The position numbers and the translations under genes were made by a program. The notes beneath the pieces are model-generated. The model had not been told where the DNA came from. It made no database searches and saw only the letters and a program-made list of their open reading frames with translations. From Lepus europaeus (lineage: Eukaryota > Chordata > Mammalia > Lagomorpha > Leporidae): 64,000 bases of DNA. The stretch covers positions 23,678,001 to 23,742,000 of the forward strand of contig NC_084827.1 of NCBI RefSeq assembly GCF_033115175.1, given 5' to 3'. Below are positions 35,926 through 47,341 of this stretch, in pieces; position 1 is the first letter of the stretch; each line of letters starts with the position of its first letter.

Positions 35926-36956
35926 TACCTGGCATAAATACTTTGAATTCAAGAAACATTTGATCTAATAATGTATGATTGTATCCTGTATTGAATAGCA
36001 CACATTTTAAATTTTGTCATATTTGTTATCTTTCTGGATCCTGGAGTCCCCTGAAGAATGCTAGTCAATCTCTTATCCAGAGGAAAATAAAAACATACTT
36101 ATCAAATTTATCAATAACCCAGAAATGAGAGCTTAGATAATAGTTCAGATATAACTGACATTCAAAAAGCTCTGCTAGAAACAAGGAACTGATTGTAACT
36201 AAATGAAACTGAATATGGAAAAAATAAACTTCTGTATTTCTATTTTTTTAATTTCAAATCTAGAATAAAGGAATTCAGTTTAACAAAGAATCTATCTCCA
36301 TGAAAAAGATAAATTCAAAATTAACTAATCATATTATAATTGCTATTTTACTAATACTTACAATAACATTGTATTTGTCCATCAATACTAGCAATAATAT
36401 TGAACTCATGATAAAAATACAATTGTTGGATAGCTATTTAACTTTACTCTGAATTAGGAAAAAAATATTACCTTATGTTCTGGTCAGGTCTTAAAATTTC
36501 TAGAAACTAGCAAAGATGAGATAGCCTATTTCAAGGTGACTACCTGAAATATGTTGGCAAGCTCTCAGGACAATTATATAATGGAAACCACAGTAACAAT
36601 AGAACAATTGAAATGAGTAGTCCATTTAGTCTAAAAAAGGAGATTACAGAAGTGCATGATTGCTGTCCTCAGTATCTTCAGCCCTATAAAATTCTTTAAA
36701 AGAATTACAACTTGTGCTCATTACTTTTGAGAACAGAAGTAGTTTCAATGTGCTTATACATCCACTATTTTAACATTTTTTTTCACTGAAATCTTTATAC
36801 TTTGACAGATTTTCCAATTCTCTTTTTCAGTTCTTCACAGAGGAAACTAAATCCATGAAGAGACTGCAAAGAGAGAAAGGAATCTCATCTGACCAAACAG
36901 ATTCTACTCTTTATTTGTCTTCATGAGATTCATAGTAGTTCTCAAGAAAGAGAACT
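35926..36956. other. Unassigned AT-rich intergenic sequence
   Basis: About 1 kb with no gene or recognised family, apart from the dispersed duplication at 36356-36430. Confidence 0.45.
36356..36430 (+). repeat. Dispersed direct duplication, copy 2
   Basis: Partner of 34262-34335 ('cttacaataacattgtattt' through 'acaattgttgg'). The intervening 2.0 kb is not duplicated. The source family is unknown. Confidence 0.85.
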
Positions 36957-36960
36957 TAAC

Positions 36961-37364
36961 TGCAAGGTGTCCAGTGCGTAACAAATCTTCCCAGGCAGAC
37001 AAATCAATTAAGTCACAGGCTTTCATTGGGGTTCCACTGCCGGGCGAGGTTCCCCGGTCCCAACAGAGCAACAGAGCGGGGGGCCAGGGAAGTCGCGCGT
37101 CAGAGGCTGGGAGGGCTCCTTTTATAGATTCAGGGCATGGGGGTTAAAGGTTGAGGTGGGTCTGATCCTCATTGGTTGACCTTTAGACACCCGCGGGGAA
37201 CTTGACAAGGACTTTTCTTCCCCGGAAATATAGGCCTTCCCTCCTTGCAGATCCCAAAGCTACCATCCCGACCTTTTGATGAAAGGAAAGGGGGTGACGA
37301 TGAGTCTCTCTGGCTACTTCCTGCTGACTGGGGACGTCGTCTACAGGGGCCCACTGGGGGTATC
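36961..37364 (-). mobile_element. Retroviral LTR, left member of an inverted pair
   Basis: On the minus strand this ends '...ggacaccttgca' at 36961. It carries 'ccaatgaggatcag' (a CCAAT box) and a TATA-type box (complement at about 37118-37126). It is homologous to 39460-39892 over nearly its full length. The polyadenylation signal reads AATGAA (complement 37022-37027) where the right copy has AATAAA. The U3 start is uncertain: a TG candidate lies at 37345, while homology runs on to 37364. Composition is GC-rich. No primer-binding site follows the U5 end, so it behaves as a 3' LTR. Confidence 0.88.
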
Positions 37365-37439
37365 TTGGGGCTCCGCAGGGGCAGGCATGTATGGATGGAG
37401 AAGCATCTGGTTGACTGCCTGGTTGCTGAAGGCCTTGGT

Positions 37440-37590
37440 TCATTCCATTATCACCAGCTGTAAACACTTAAACAGACACTGTAGTATACAAGTCAGGGTG
37501 AGAATAGCAACCAATGATCCTAAGAGTGGCACTAACCAGGTAATGAAAGGATTTCCTAGAGGAGAGAAATGAGGGGGGGGGGGGGTCTCT
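37440..37590 (-). pseudogene. Retroviral env transmembrane-subunit C-terminal relic
   Basis: The minus-strand frame ending at 37440 encodes a hydrophobic span, 'ITWLVPLLGSLVAILTLT', followed by a cysteine-containing tail ('CILQCLFKCL'). This resembles the membrane anchor and cytoplasmic tail of gammaretrovirus-like Env proteins. It lies immediately upstream of the left LTR in the provirus sense, exactly where env should end. About 50 codons remain. No fusion peptide, surface subunit, pol or gag is recognisable. The call rests on hydropathy and position, so it is tentative. Confidence 0.55.
37573..37586 (+). repeat. Poly-G tract
   Basis: Thirteen or more consecutive G's beside the env relic. 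Possibly length-unstable or poorly sequenced. Confidence 0.85.
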
Positions 37591-37639
37591 GGACCCTTGT
37601 GAGGATTGTTTGTACTTGTTTTAGATGAATGCAATTTTA

Positions 37640-39459
37640 ATTTTAATTGAATTCAAGTAAAGATAAATCATATCAGCATCTTAAGTAATTTAGGTCTAAC
37701 TGCTAATTTATTATAAACTCTTGTATACTCAACATGTTAAATTTGTGTTAAAATGTTATAGAAATGTGCATTTGGTAAGGAAGGTTAAAAGGAAAGAGTT
37801 ATTTTGAATAAAGAAAGGACAAAGTTTGTAAGACTGACTTCATCCTGATGCTAGTTTACTCTAGACTGGAATGAAAATGATGGAATGTTTCAAGTAAGTT
37901 GAAGAGGGTGTGTGGAAGTCACAGAAGGTTAAGGAAGAAATCTTGGATCTTAATGAGAAAGCCACAGAGGCCTAAAGAGTTAAATGTTCTGTAAAATCCT
38001 ACAGATGCTTTCAAAAATGCTATGTGAAGTAAGCACGTGCCTCTTGTTAAAGTCTTTTGTCATCCACAGTTTTATATATCAGATTTGCTGCTCATAAAAC
38101 TAAAGCATTGTTGGTTCTGTGCTTAGTTGTCCTCCTATAGGTTCCTATGGACTTTTTCCAGCCACTTCTATTGTATTCAGTACTTTGGGATGGCTCTGTA
38201 AACAGATGAAGCCAATAATGTATTATAGGTACCAACTGAGAGAAAGTATGGTTAACTGAGGTTACTAAGAGCAGAAAGTAATTTGAATCAATTGGTAAAT
38301 TTAAAAAAAAAAAACAGTTAAAGAGTTTAAAAAGCTAATATCGAAACTGCTATATTTGTTATCTAATGATTGAAACTGCTTTCTAAGTTTTCATTTGATA
38401 TTGCTATTGTCAGTAAGTGATCTGGGACTGGTACCCCCATTTCTCTATTCTAAGTCCAATTTGTTCTCTCATTTCTCTATTCTCTTTGAGGTAGGAAACT
38501 AATTCTATTCTGAAGGACTCTCCAAGGTGCACAATTTGATTTTTAGATTAGAGATGGGACTTGAGCACCCCCTTGACTTGCATCATCTGGTCTGTTTTAA
38601 CAAAAATCAGGAGGAAAAGAAAGCTGGGCATCAGAAATGGAAAGATAGGTGGCAGCCTATTAATGGCTGTTCTGTACAGTGATCTGCCCTCAAGGAGACC
38701 CTACAGGCCAGTCCACTGCAGTGGCTTTCAGGTGGTAAGCCTGGGCTTCAGCAGAAATCAGCTTGTGAAGAGCCCTGGCAGCTCTGCCAGCCAAGAGTTG
38801 GATCACTGGAAATGGACCTGCCCTGGAGTTGAAGGACTTCAGGTCAGAGCCACAGATCTTACTGGCTCTAAGCTGAAGAGCCCTTCACTCGGCCCAGCTT
38901 CCAAGGTGACCACCACTGCTGAGAGGAGACGGATAAGTAGGGTCAGTAACACTGCAGGCAGAACTGTAAATTTCCTGTTTGAAATGCCACTGCCTTCACC
39001 TGGCTAGCTCTCCTCCCAGGCCAGCCAGGTAATGGAAGTCAACAGGGTGCCTTCCCCCAAGGAGGCTCACACCTCCCTTAGGATGACCTGTGAAGAGATA
39101 GATGAGTCTGAGCCTCTTAACTTACAAGGCCTAAAGCCCACCAGATTATTATCAAGCCCCTTCTGTCAGGTTCTATTTGCCTCTCAATCAGCAAACTTAG
39201 TTGTGACTGAGACACCACCTTTCTTGCGTCCTCTGATAATGACTCTGTCTCTTGTTCTAGACCCTGTCTAGCCTGCTTGGGTCTCATTCCTTTGTAATAA
39301 TAACCTCTACTCTAACATCAATGGCTCTGCTCCCAACCTGTGTGTACTGATGGTCCTCTCCTCCACTTACTGTTGTATGATTATTCAGCATTTCTCTGCA
39401 GACAAACCCCACTACCTGCAAAAGTTGAGTGGCCTTTCTCCCAGTCTTGGCTGGGATCA
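37640..39459. other. Sequence between the two inverted LTRs, origin unknown
   Basis: The left half (37640-38560) is AT-rich. The right half (38560-39459) is more GC-rich and holds frames of 148 (38561-39007) and 79 codons (39032-39271), with no domain I recognise. It could be decayed retroviral internal sequence of either element, or inserted host DNA. The parts beside the two LTRs are not homologous to each other. Confidence 0.45.
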
Positions 39460-39892
39460 GATACCCCCAGTGGGTCCCTGTAGACGACATCCCCAGTCAG
39501 CAGGAAGTAGCCAGAGAGATTCATCGTCACCCCCTTTCCTATCATCAAAAGGTCAGGATGGTACCTTTGGGATCTGCAAGGAGGGAAGGCCTACACTTCC
39601 AGGAATGCAAAGTTCCTACCTGTACTTCCAGGGAAGAAAAGTCCTTGTCAAGGTCCCCACGGGTGCCTAAAGGTCAACCAATGAGGATCAGACCCGCCTC
39701 AACCTTTAACCCCCATGCCCTGAATCTATAAAAGGAGCTCTCCCAGCCTCTGACACGCGACTTCCCTGGTCCCCCGCTCTGTTGCTCTGTTGGGACCAGG
39801 GAACCTCGCCTGGGAGTGGAACCCCAATAAAAGCCTGTGACTTAATTGATTTGTCTGCCTGGGAAGATTTGTTATGTGCCGGACACCTTGCA
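39460..39892 (+). mobile_element. Retroviral LTR, right member of the inverted pair
   Basis: A plus-strand LTR homologous to the left copy: 'tgtagacgacatccccagtc', CCAAT at about 39676, TATAAAA at 39727-39733, AATAAA at 39826-39831, ending 'ggacaccttgca' at 39892. It has about 30 extra bases near 39600-39630 bounded by 'acttccagg(a/g)a' repeats. What follows is not a primer-binding site. No polypurine tract is visible upstream. Confidence 0.88.
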
Positions 39893-39929
39893 TTGACAAG
39901 CATAATTTACATTTACATGGTAAATTTAC

Positions 39930-40560
39930 CAGTGTCTTGGCTTTTCATGCCTAAAATGCTCTCCTGGGCTTTTCAGCCAGACCAGAATACCTAAGGGCTG
40001 ATTCTGAGAATAGAGTGCTACTTAAAGCTATTGTCATTCTATGAGTCTGCAGTGTGGACTGCTTCCCATGTTGGAGCATTCACTCCTTTTTAATTCTATC
40101 TATTATTATTACCAGACACTTAATTCTATCCATATGACCACTTTAACACTTAAGATGGTATTTTTCCATCCAGCTTAAGGGATTTGGGGTCCCATGGCAA
40201 GTTTTTAAACTGTATCCTTAGAAGTAAGTCCATAGGAATGTATTCAGAACTATGCAGCTTTACAGTTGCAAACATCAGACACCTCATAATTATAACTTTA
40301 GGAACGTGGTTATTCTTCCCACCTTGACCTCACCCCCCCCCCCCATACTCCCAACACTTTGCCTAATCTCTCTCTTATTCCCACTCTTATTTTTTTAGGG
40401 AGATCTATTTTCAATTGACTTTATACACATACATTTAATTTTATATTAAATAAAGCATTCAACAAATGGTATGAGAAAAAAACTGTTCCTCAATAGTCAA
40501 GACAAGGGCTGTTCAAGTCATTGTTTCTCAAATTGTCAATTAAGAGTAAATTTTGTACTG
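39930..40560 (-). mobile_element. Old LINE-1 3' UTR, antisense
   Basis: 'gtgtcttggcttttcatgcc', 'gggcttttcagccagaccag' and later 'aacgtggttattcttcccac' match the L1 3' UTRs at 10.9, 21.7 and 24.1 kb, at greater divergence. A C-run (about 40328-40343) lies in the C-rich part. Confidence 0.82.
40328..40343 (+). repeat. Poly-C tract
   Basis: About 14 C's with one A interruption, inside the C-rich L1 3' UTR segment. Confidence 0.8.
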
Positions 40561-41352
40561 CCCTCCTTTTTATCTATAGTTATTCAATTATTCACATTTT
40601 ATATTGCTTTAGAGCCAGTATGGGTAAGTTATATTTCCCTACAAAATTATGTGGCTTTTAAATTTTATTAGTGGAAATTTTTATAGAGCAATAGTTTATA
40701 CTTACTTGATGTTGCACATTTCTAATAAATCTTTATAATTTCTGATATGTTTTGTAATTTTCACTTTATTCTGAAGATGTCAATTATATCCCACTTAAAA
40801 CTTTATAAGCTCTGAAATCTTGAGATTATTTTCTTGTCAAATTGGTGACTTATGCTAACAAAGCATTTTATTTTCTCAAAATGGAGGTGATTTTTTGTAA
40901 TGTCCTCATATTTTTGTTTGATGACTTCTGTATTTCTGGCTATGTTGCAACATCAGAGGTGGCCCCGGGAGAAGTGGGAGCAAAATTCTGGCAGATTGTA
41001 CCAGAAATTTCTGTCTGATTATGCCTGGCTTCAATGATCTGGGCACTCACTCTTACAACTTTGCTCTTATGGCAAATGCAGCTGATGCCCAGGGAAAGAC
41101 AGGACTCTCTCCAGCTCTTCCACATGCACTCACCCAAATAATCCCTTCTCTGGGGGTCTCCCCAACTGTTTGTGTGCATCGGCTTCTGCGTCTGAGGCAT
41201 TGTTGGTACCATTCCACATCTGCTACACAATCCTCTTCTCAGTTATTCTTGGGCTATGGTTTATATGAATCTTTTCTCTTGCTTTCTGTATTCAGTGAAT
41301 TTCTCAAAAGATATTCCAGTTTTCCAACATTACCTTAGATTTAATATTTGGT

Positions 41353-41380
41353 TATATATATATATATATATATATATATA
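41353..41380 (+). repeat. (TA)n microsatellite
   Basis: About 14 TA units. Confidence 0.95.
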
Positions 41381-42740
41381 GCCATTTAAGTGTGTAATTT
41401 AGGTTGGAAAGACCTCATAAGTTTTCAGTTAGCCATATTTGCTCAATATCTTTATTCACTTCTATAACTTCTGATTACAAAGACTACTTTTTCTATGATC
41501 TAAAATAAATGTTTATAAGAAGGTAACGTAGTACCCGTGTCAATTTATCTCTTCTAGAAAACTTGAGGTTTGCTTTGAAATAGTGGCATTTTGTAAGGAA
41601 TATTCCACTTGCCAAATGTTTCCTCTGTATTTGTTTAGGAATTAATCAGATTCTAAAGACCATAATGATAGAAGTGATGGTTTGATTATATCCAACTCAT
41701 TACAATTCAATAAGCCATGGTACAAATATCTGAATCATACTATTGCATATTTTATTATCTAATAACCTTACGTGGAAGAGTTTTTTATTGGGAACATTTT
41801 AAATATTTATTAGTTCTTATGGTTCATCTATATGGTGCCCATCATGATAGAAAGCAAACACTGGAGTACAAGAAGATCACAGGTGAATACAAGCTACATT
41901 GTAGATACCGCACTTTGAACTAAATACTTCTAATATTCTGTCTGTATATTTGCTTTTATTTAAAAATTGGCAGGATGTGTTAAAGATAAGGTATAAGTCT
42001 TATATTAAAACTTGGAGCTAAATGAATGTCATGAAACTATGCAATTATAACTGGAAAATGTTTAAAGCATCTATCTACAGCAAGACTAGCTGAAGGGTGT
42101 ATTTTATTATTTGATTTCTGAGGATAGCTGGAAAATTGTGAAGTTTATGCAGACCTGTAAAAATTACTCCATATAAACTTTGTGGAAAGAGTCTTAAAAT
42201 TTTAATATTTCATCTTTAAAATTAATATTTTATGACTTTTCAAAAACAGGCTTTCCATAATTTACAATAGTGCTAAACTAAGGTAACAGATAGCTGTATT
42301 AACCAAAAGGCCTCTGAGAAACTGGAATCAGATGAACAATTTATCATGGATACTAGTATGTCCTGTAAAGTATTGTTGTCACTGCTTTCTCCCACGTTAC
42401 TTATTTATCCTCAAAAACAAAGTTTAAATGAGGTTTCCATTGCCTTGAGGCACTCAAGGACATCCTTTTTCCTAATACAATTTAGTAATTTTAAGGGTAT
42501 TTACCTCTGAATTCTGTGTCCTGAGAATAGTTTCAAACTTGTCTTTAGAAAGCAGAAGGAAGATCCCTATAACGGTTTGCACTATCCTTTCTTTGCTTCT
42601 ACTCACATTCTTGCCTTTCTTCCCCAGCAGCTGTCTGTCAGAGGAGCCTGGCAGGCTTGCAGCACATTGTTGCAACCCCACATCCTCTGCCTCTTGGTTC
42701 TCTTTGGCCAGTGAGGAATCTGGATCTTGGTGGACCACAC

Positions 42741-42754
42741 ACCCCCCCCCCCCC
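42741..42754 (+). repeat. Poly-C tract
   Basis: About 14 consecutive C's after 'ggaccacacac'. Confidence 0.9.
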
Positions 42755-43411
42755 AAGGCTGGTTCTGCCACTCCACGAAGATCACAAGCTTAACATCAGT
42801 TAAGGTCCTATCCTTCTGAGTTCCAGACACTGCTATTTCTCTCTGTTGTTGACACAGGTGGTCTGTAGCCTTGCTAAGTCAGATTGACACAGATGGTCTC
42901 AAATATAACTATGGAAAACACAATATCTCTATAAAGAGAGATGGCAACAGCTTTAATATTGGGGTTCAAACAATGTAACCAAGATAAATTTTGGGCTGTT
43001 GGTCAGTAAGACCTTATATTAATTATTGTGATGCAAGTGAAAGAAACCTATGTCATATTGTCATCAGGAAAATTGGTTATCTCTTACAATGGAACAATCT
43101 GAGAATAAATAATTGTGTCACCATACATTAGGAGTACCAATATTATTATCTGGGTAGTCTAACTCATTCATTTATTTTCATTTTTTTCAACCTCTTTTTT
43201 GAATATTTTCCTTTACTATTTCTTATCTTTGCTTGCATTTTGGAGATTTTCATTCTCTGGAAGATCTATGACTATCAGAGCTGAATTTAAACCTGAATTT
43301 ATAGTATCTTTATGTCTAGTTTGTTCAATTATAGAAAAAGTGACATTATTTACTTTGATTAGCAATGCTTTGGTTATGTAGTTGTTTTTCAAACATCAGT
43401 CTGTAACAACA

Positions 43412-43745
43412 GCGGCCTGAATATGGCCCAAAGAGTTAAGTTGGCTCTTGCAATGCTGGCAGCCAATATTGGAGCATCAGTTCAGTTCCCATATTCTGAT
43501 TTCTGATCCAACTCCCTGCTAATGTGCCTGGGGAAGCATCAGAAGATGGCCCAAGTACTTGGGCTCCTGCCACTCATGTGGAAGACCCCTATGGAGTTCC
43601 AGGCTGGGAGCTTTGGTCTGGCCCAGCCATGGCCATTGAGACCATTTGAGGAGCAAACCAGTGAATGGAAGATTTCTCTCTCTATGTGTCTCTCCCTCTT
43701 TCCCCTGCCTTTCAAATAAATCAATAAATGCAAAAATAAATATTT
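43412..43745 (+). mobile_element. C-SINE, moderately old
   Basis: Diverged head ('cggcctgaatatggcccaaa'), well-matched middle ('agatggcccaagtacttggg') and '(aaat)n' tail. Confidence 0.85.
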
Positions 43746-43759
43746 ATTGAAAAATCATT

Positions 43760-45095
43760 AACAACATTTATTCAATCACTGAACTAACATTTACAAAGTT
43801 CCTCCTGGGTATTGGCAATTCCCCAAGTGTCAGGCTTGTTGCCTTTAATAAAGTCTGTGCCATAGTAGTACTTCCTTTCTGGTAAGGATTATAAAAAGTA
43901 AGAGTAAATAAACTGGTAATATGTAGTCATCCACATGCTTTAAAATATTTTTCAAGGTGCTAAAGGGATAGCGTATACATCATTAGAAAAAAACTGCAAC
44001 ACGGTGACTTTGGTTCAAAGAATTGACAGAGACAGTGAATAAGTGAAGTACACATTTAGGGAAGAGTTTTCAGATAGTAGGTTTAGGGTATTTCAAAAAT
44101 AGCCATAGAATATGTAATACTTAATAGAGACTGAGGGAAGGAATTTGAATATAAGGGTCGGTAGAAGTAAGAGATTTCAATTTATTTTTTTCTGAGAGTG
44201 AAGGGAAACCGTGAAAATATTTTCAGTGGAGAAATGACCATTTATGGTCATGTTTTGAAAGATCAGTGTGCTCCTATGTGGAGAATCAAAAATAAGAAGA
44301 GAAAAATGGCTATTGCAAAACAATTTTAGGATGCTGTTTCTTTAGTCCCAGGGAAAGAGAAATGGCTCAATAGTAGAGGGAAAAAGATCCTCACTCCAGG
44401 GAAAGATATGTGATGAAGACACAAGTAATAGGACTTGCTTATCAGGTGGCTATGAGGTGCAGGAAGAAGAATTAAAGATGTCCCTAGAGTGGCTAGCCTA
44501 TGTCTTAGTGTGGGCTGCCATAGCAAACTACATAGACAGAGTGGCTTAGGCAGCAGGCATTTATTTCTCACAGTTCTGGAGATGGGGAAGTCCAAAATCA
44601 AGCACTGAGGGCATACTTCCTGGTCTGGAGACAATTTTCTTCTAATTGTATCCTCACATGGTAGAGAGAGGGCTAGTTTGTGTCATCTTCTTATAAAGAC
44701 GAGAAGCCATCATGGAAGCTCGACCTTTGTGACTTAATTCCCTCCCCAAAGCCCCACTTATAAATACCATCACACTAGGAGTTCAGCATTTGAAATTTGA
44801 GAGTGATATAAACATTCAATCTGTAACAAACTGAGGAATTGCATGCTGATGGTGCTATTGATTGATATAGGAAAAATTAAAATGGATTGATTTTAGGGTT
44901 TAAAAAATCAAGAGTTTTATTCTGGTCTTCTCATGGCTTGAGAGTTAGAAATATCTTCTAGATATCCAAGTGGAAATGTCCAGAATGCATTTGAAAATAT
45001 AAATCTGGGATTTGTGGAAAATATAAATTTGTGGGTGTGTATATCTGGAACTCAAGATATAAAATTGGTAAATCATAAACAGAGGAAGATAAATC
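43760..45095. repeat. Ancient mammalian interspersed repeat, split by an LTR
   Basis: 'gagtgaagggaaaccgtgaa ... cagtggagaaatgacc ... gatcagtgtgctcctatgtgg' and, after the LTR, 'atatccaagtggaaatgtcc' follow the order of a widespread old mammalian repeat. That repeat encodes no protein here and I do not name it with certainty. The LTR at 44501-44828 inserted into it. Confidence 0.5.
44501..44828 (-). mobile_element. MaLR-type solo LTR (MLT1-like)
   Basis: On the plus strand the sequence runs from 'tgtcttagtgtgggctgcca' through 'tttatttctcacagttctgg' and 'cctcacatggtagagagagg' to 'aacattcaatctgtaaca'. This is the reverse complement of the well-known ERVL-MaLR MLT1 LTR pattern. No internal sequence accompanies it. 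Confidence 0.85.
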
Positions 45096-45295
45096 AAAAA
45101 TTCATGGAAAATGGAATTAAAAGATAAGTTGATTTTTCTGTAAAAAATCTTTGAAATCTAGGCATAGAGGAGTCTTCTAAATGTTCATAGAAAACACTTA
45201 TTTTGGAAAACTGTGCATGAATTTCATAATTTTTTGCAAGAAAATTAACTTAACTTTTAATTCTATTTCCATGAACTTTTGGAAGTATTTTCATA
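45096..45295. mobile_element. Head-to-head pair of short ITR elements
   Basis: 45100-45175 ('ttcatggaaaatggaattaa', 'tctttgaaatctaggcata') is an inverted partial copy of 45180-45292 ('aatgttcatagaaaacactt ... ttttaattctatttccatga'). Ends resemble those at 2.2, 48.0, 53.0 and 56.0 kb. Confidence 0.65.
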
Positions 45296-47329
45296 TAACA
45301 GTTCTGAGACTATGAAGGTAGTAATTCACCAAAGGAATACCAAGATGCTGTTGAATGGGGAATGGACAAGAAGCTAAGTACAGAATTCTCTCTCTCTCGC
45401 TCTTGCTCTCTTTTTATGAAATACAGGATTTTACAAAACTACGTTTTTTCTACATTCTTCCATCTGGTTTCAATGTTTACTAAGTATTAGTATTATTAGT
45501 GATATTAGGTGTCTTTACCTGTGAATTCCCTGGTAATCAACTATAAGAAGTCTGCTTTTTATTACTAGCAACAGAGAACCAGAAATCTCAACATGACTTA
45601 AATAATAAGAAAATTTGCTCATTCAGATAGCTATAAATTCAGAGACATATGAGGCTTCAGGATTAATTGACTTAAGGATCTACCATTTACAAGTAGTTTG
45701 CAGATTTTTTTAAGCTAATTTAATTTTTTGCTTGACATTCCACCCAATCATGGGGCTATGGACTAACTTCATCTTGAGGTGTTTTTTTTTTTTTTTTCTT
45801 TTGATCATGGATCAGCTAGCAGAGGTAATTTGTCTGCATATAATCATTTTGTTACAGGAAGAGGGGCAGATTTCCAATGACCTCCCTACAGAGAGAGAGA
45901 ATGGAAAAGAAATGCATTCTAGAATTCCCAATAAAAGAATATCTGGCAAAAACTGGAAAGAAAAGCAGCATTTCTAATATTGGGAGATTGACCAAGATTA
46001 TTCATAATAGTATGTGGAAGTCTAATATGAATTGAATTAGCAGATTACTTAGAGTTGGTAGAATAATCTTCATGGTCAGGCAGAAATGACAAAACAAAAA
46101 ATCCATTTCCTTTTCAGAGTTTCCATTCAATTTAAGTCATACAAGACTGTTAGACAAATGTGACTTTAAACTTTGGACCTATTTACTCCATCTTAATGTG
46201 AAAATATGTTGGATTGGGGAATGATCTGCTTTTCTCCCTCTGTTCTATTCTTATGGCTGTGCCAAACTCTGACACCAAATTCTGAGTTGAGAATAGAAAA
46301 TTTTCAGAAGTGATTGTATGGCTGTAATCATTTCTATTCTGTTGAAATGAAAGGAAAGGTATCTTTGACTAATTTTTCACAGTTGATTATATAAAAGAGA
46401 GACAACAAAAATTATATTTCATTCTCTAGCTAATACATTAGCTGTAACCCTATAATTCTAACAATACACAGTCTTTGATGAGCAAGTTATGGGGAGGAAA
46501 GATTAACATTTAGCCAAAGAAAGTCGCATTGTTATCGAATACAAGTGAAAAAATTAATTAACTACCCTCAATTTTCATCAAGGGGACTCTCTACTGGCCC
46601 TCCCACTTCCTGTAAATATGTATGAACATAATGAATAGATGCAGATTCAATTTAAACTAATAGGAAAAAGTTCTGACAAAATTACTAAATGTCTTTCTAT
46701 GTTAAAATGCATTTTGAACCTAAAGCAAATGTTACACCATTACTCCAAATTATCATGATGAACTTAAAAGTCATGCAAGCTCTTAATCAGCTTTCCATTA
46801 TTCAAAACTATTCATTATAAAATTTCTAAAATTGTGCCAATTTTTGATCAGTCAAAAACAGGGAAGAAGTAGAAAATGTCAGGCCAACAAATTGCTACCT
46901 GCTATTATTTTCTCTGACTTTTATAGGTAGACTATCATTTTTTTCAAAGCAAACCATCAACACATGTTTTGATCCAAAGTACATGTGAGTGTTAGTGTGG
47001 GATTTTCCAGAACATATTTTCCTGATATAAAATGTAAAATATGTAAATGAAAGGAATTCTAAACACACTACATAAACTCCTTTATCCATAGAGTTAAGTG
47101 TTAACCAACCTTCCATGTCTTCATTTCTAGCACATCCACCACTCCTGTTTTTCTGTGTTGCCAGTGTGTGCTGTCTCAATTATACCTGCACCAATCTGAA
47201 CATAAACCAAGCTTCTTAAAAAAATCACTAATTCCCAAACATCTCACCAGCTAAATATCTTTACTGATTTTGTTTGTTTGTTTGTTTCTTGAGTTAGTGA
47301 ATGGGCGATGCAGCATAAGTGTCAAAAGA
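45296..47329. other. Unassigned AT-rich intergenic sequence
   Basis: About 2 kb with no recognised gene or repeat. A T-run lies at 45782-45797. Confidence 0.45.
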
Positions 47330-47341
47330 TGGCATCTCTGC

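Larger units (their letters stand above)
40561..43411. other. Unassigned intergenic sequence
   Basis: About 2.85 kb. It contains a (TA)n repeat (41353-41380) and a C-run (42741-42754). The part at 40561-40940 has the feel of very old antisense L1 ORF2, but I cannot assign it firmly. Frames of 96-105 codons near 41.0-41.3 kb and 42.5-42.8 kb show no known domain. Confidence 0.45.

Noticed and set aside
38561-39007. 148-codon frame between the inverted LTRs
   Set aside because: I recognise no gag, pro, pol or env motif. It may be chance in a GC-richer stretch, so I left it as part of the unassigned interior.
36956-39897. 'ttaac' / 'ttgac' flanks as proof of a single composite insertion
   Set aside because: Four matching bases of five is too weak, so I report it only as a possibility.
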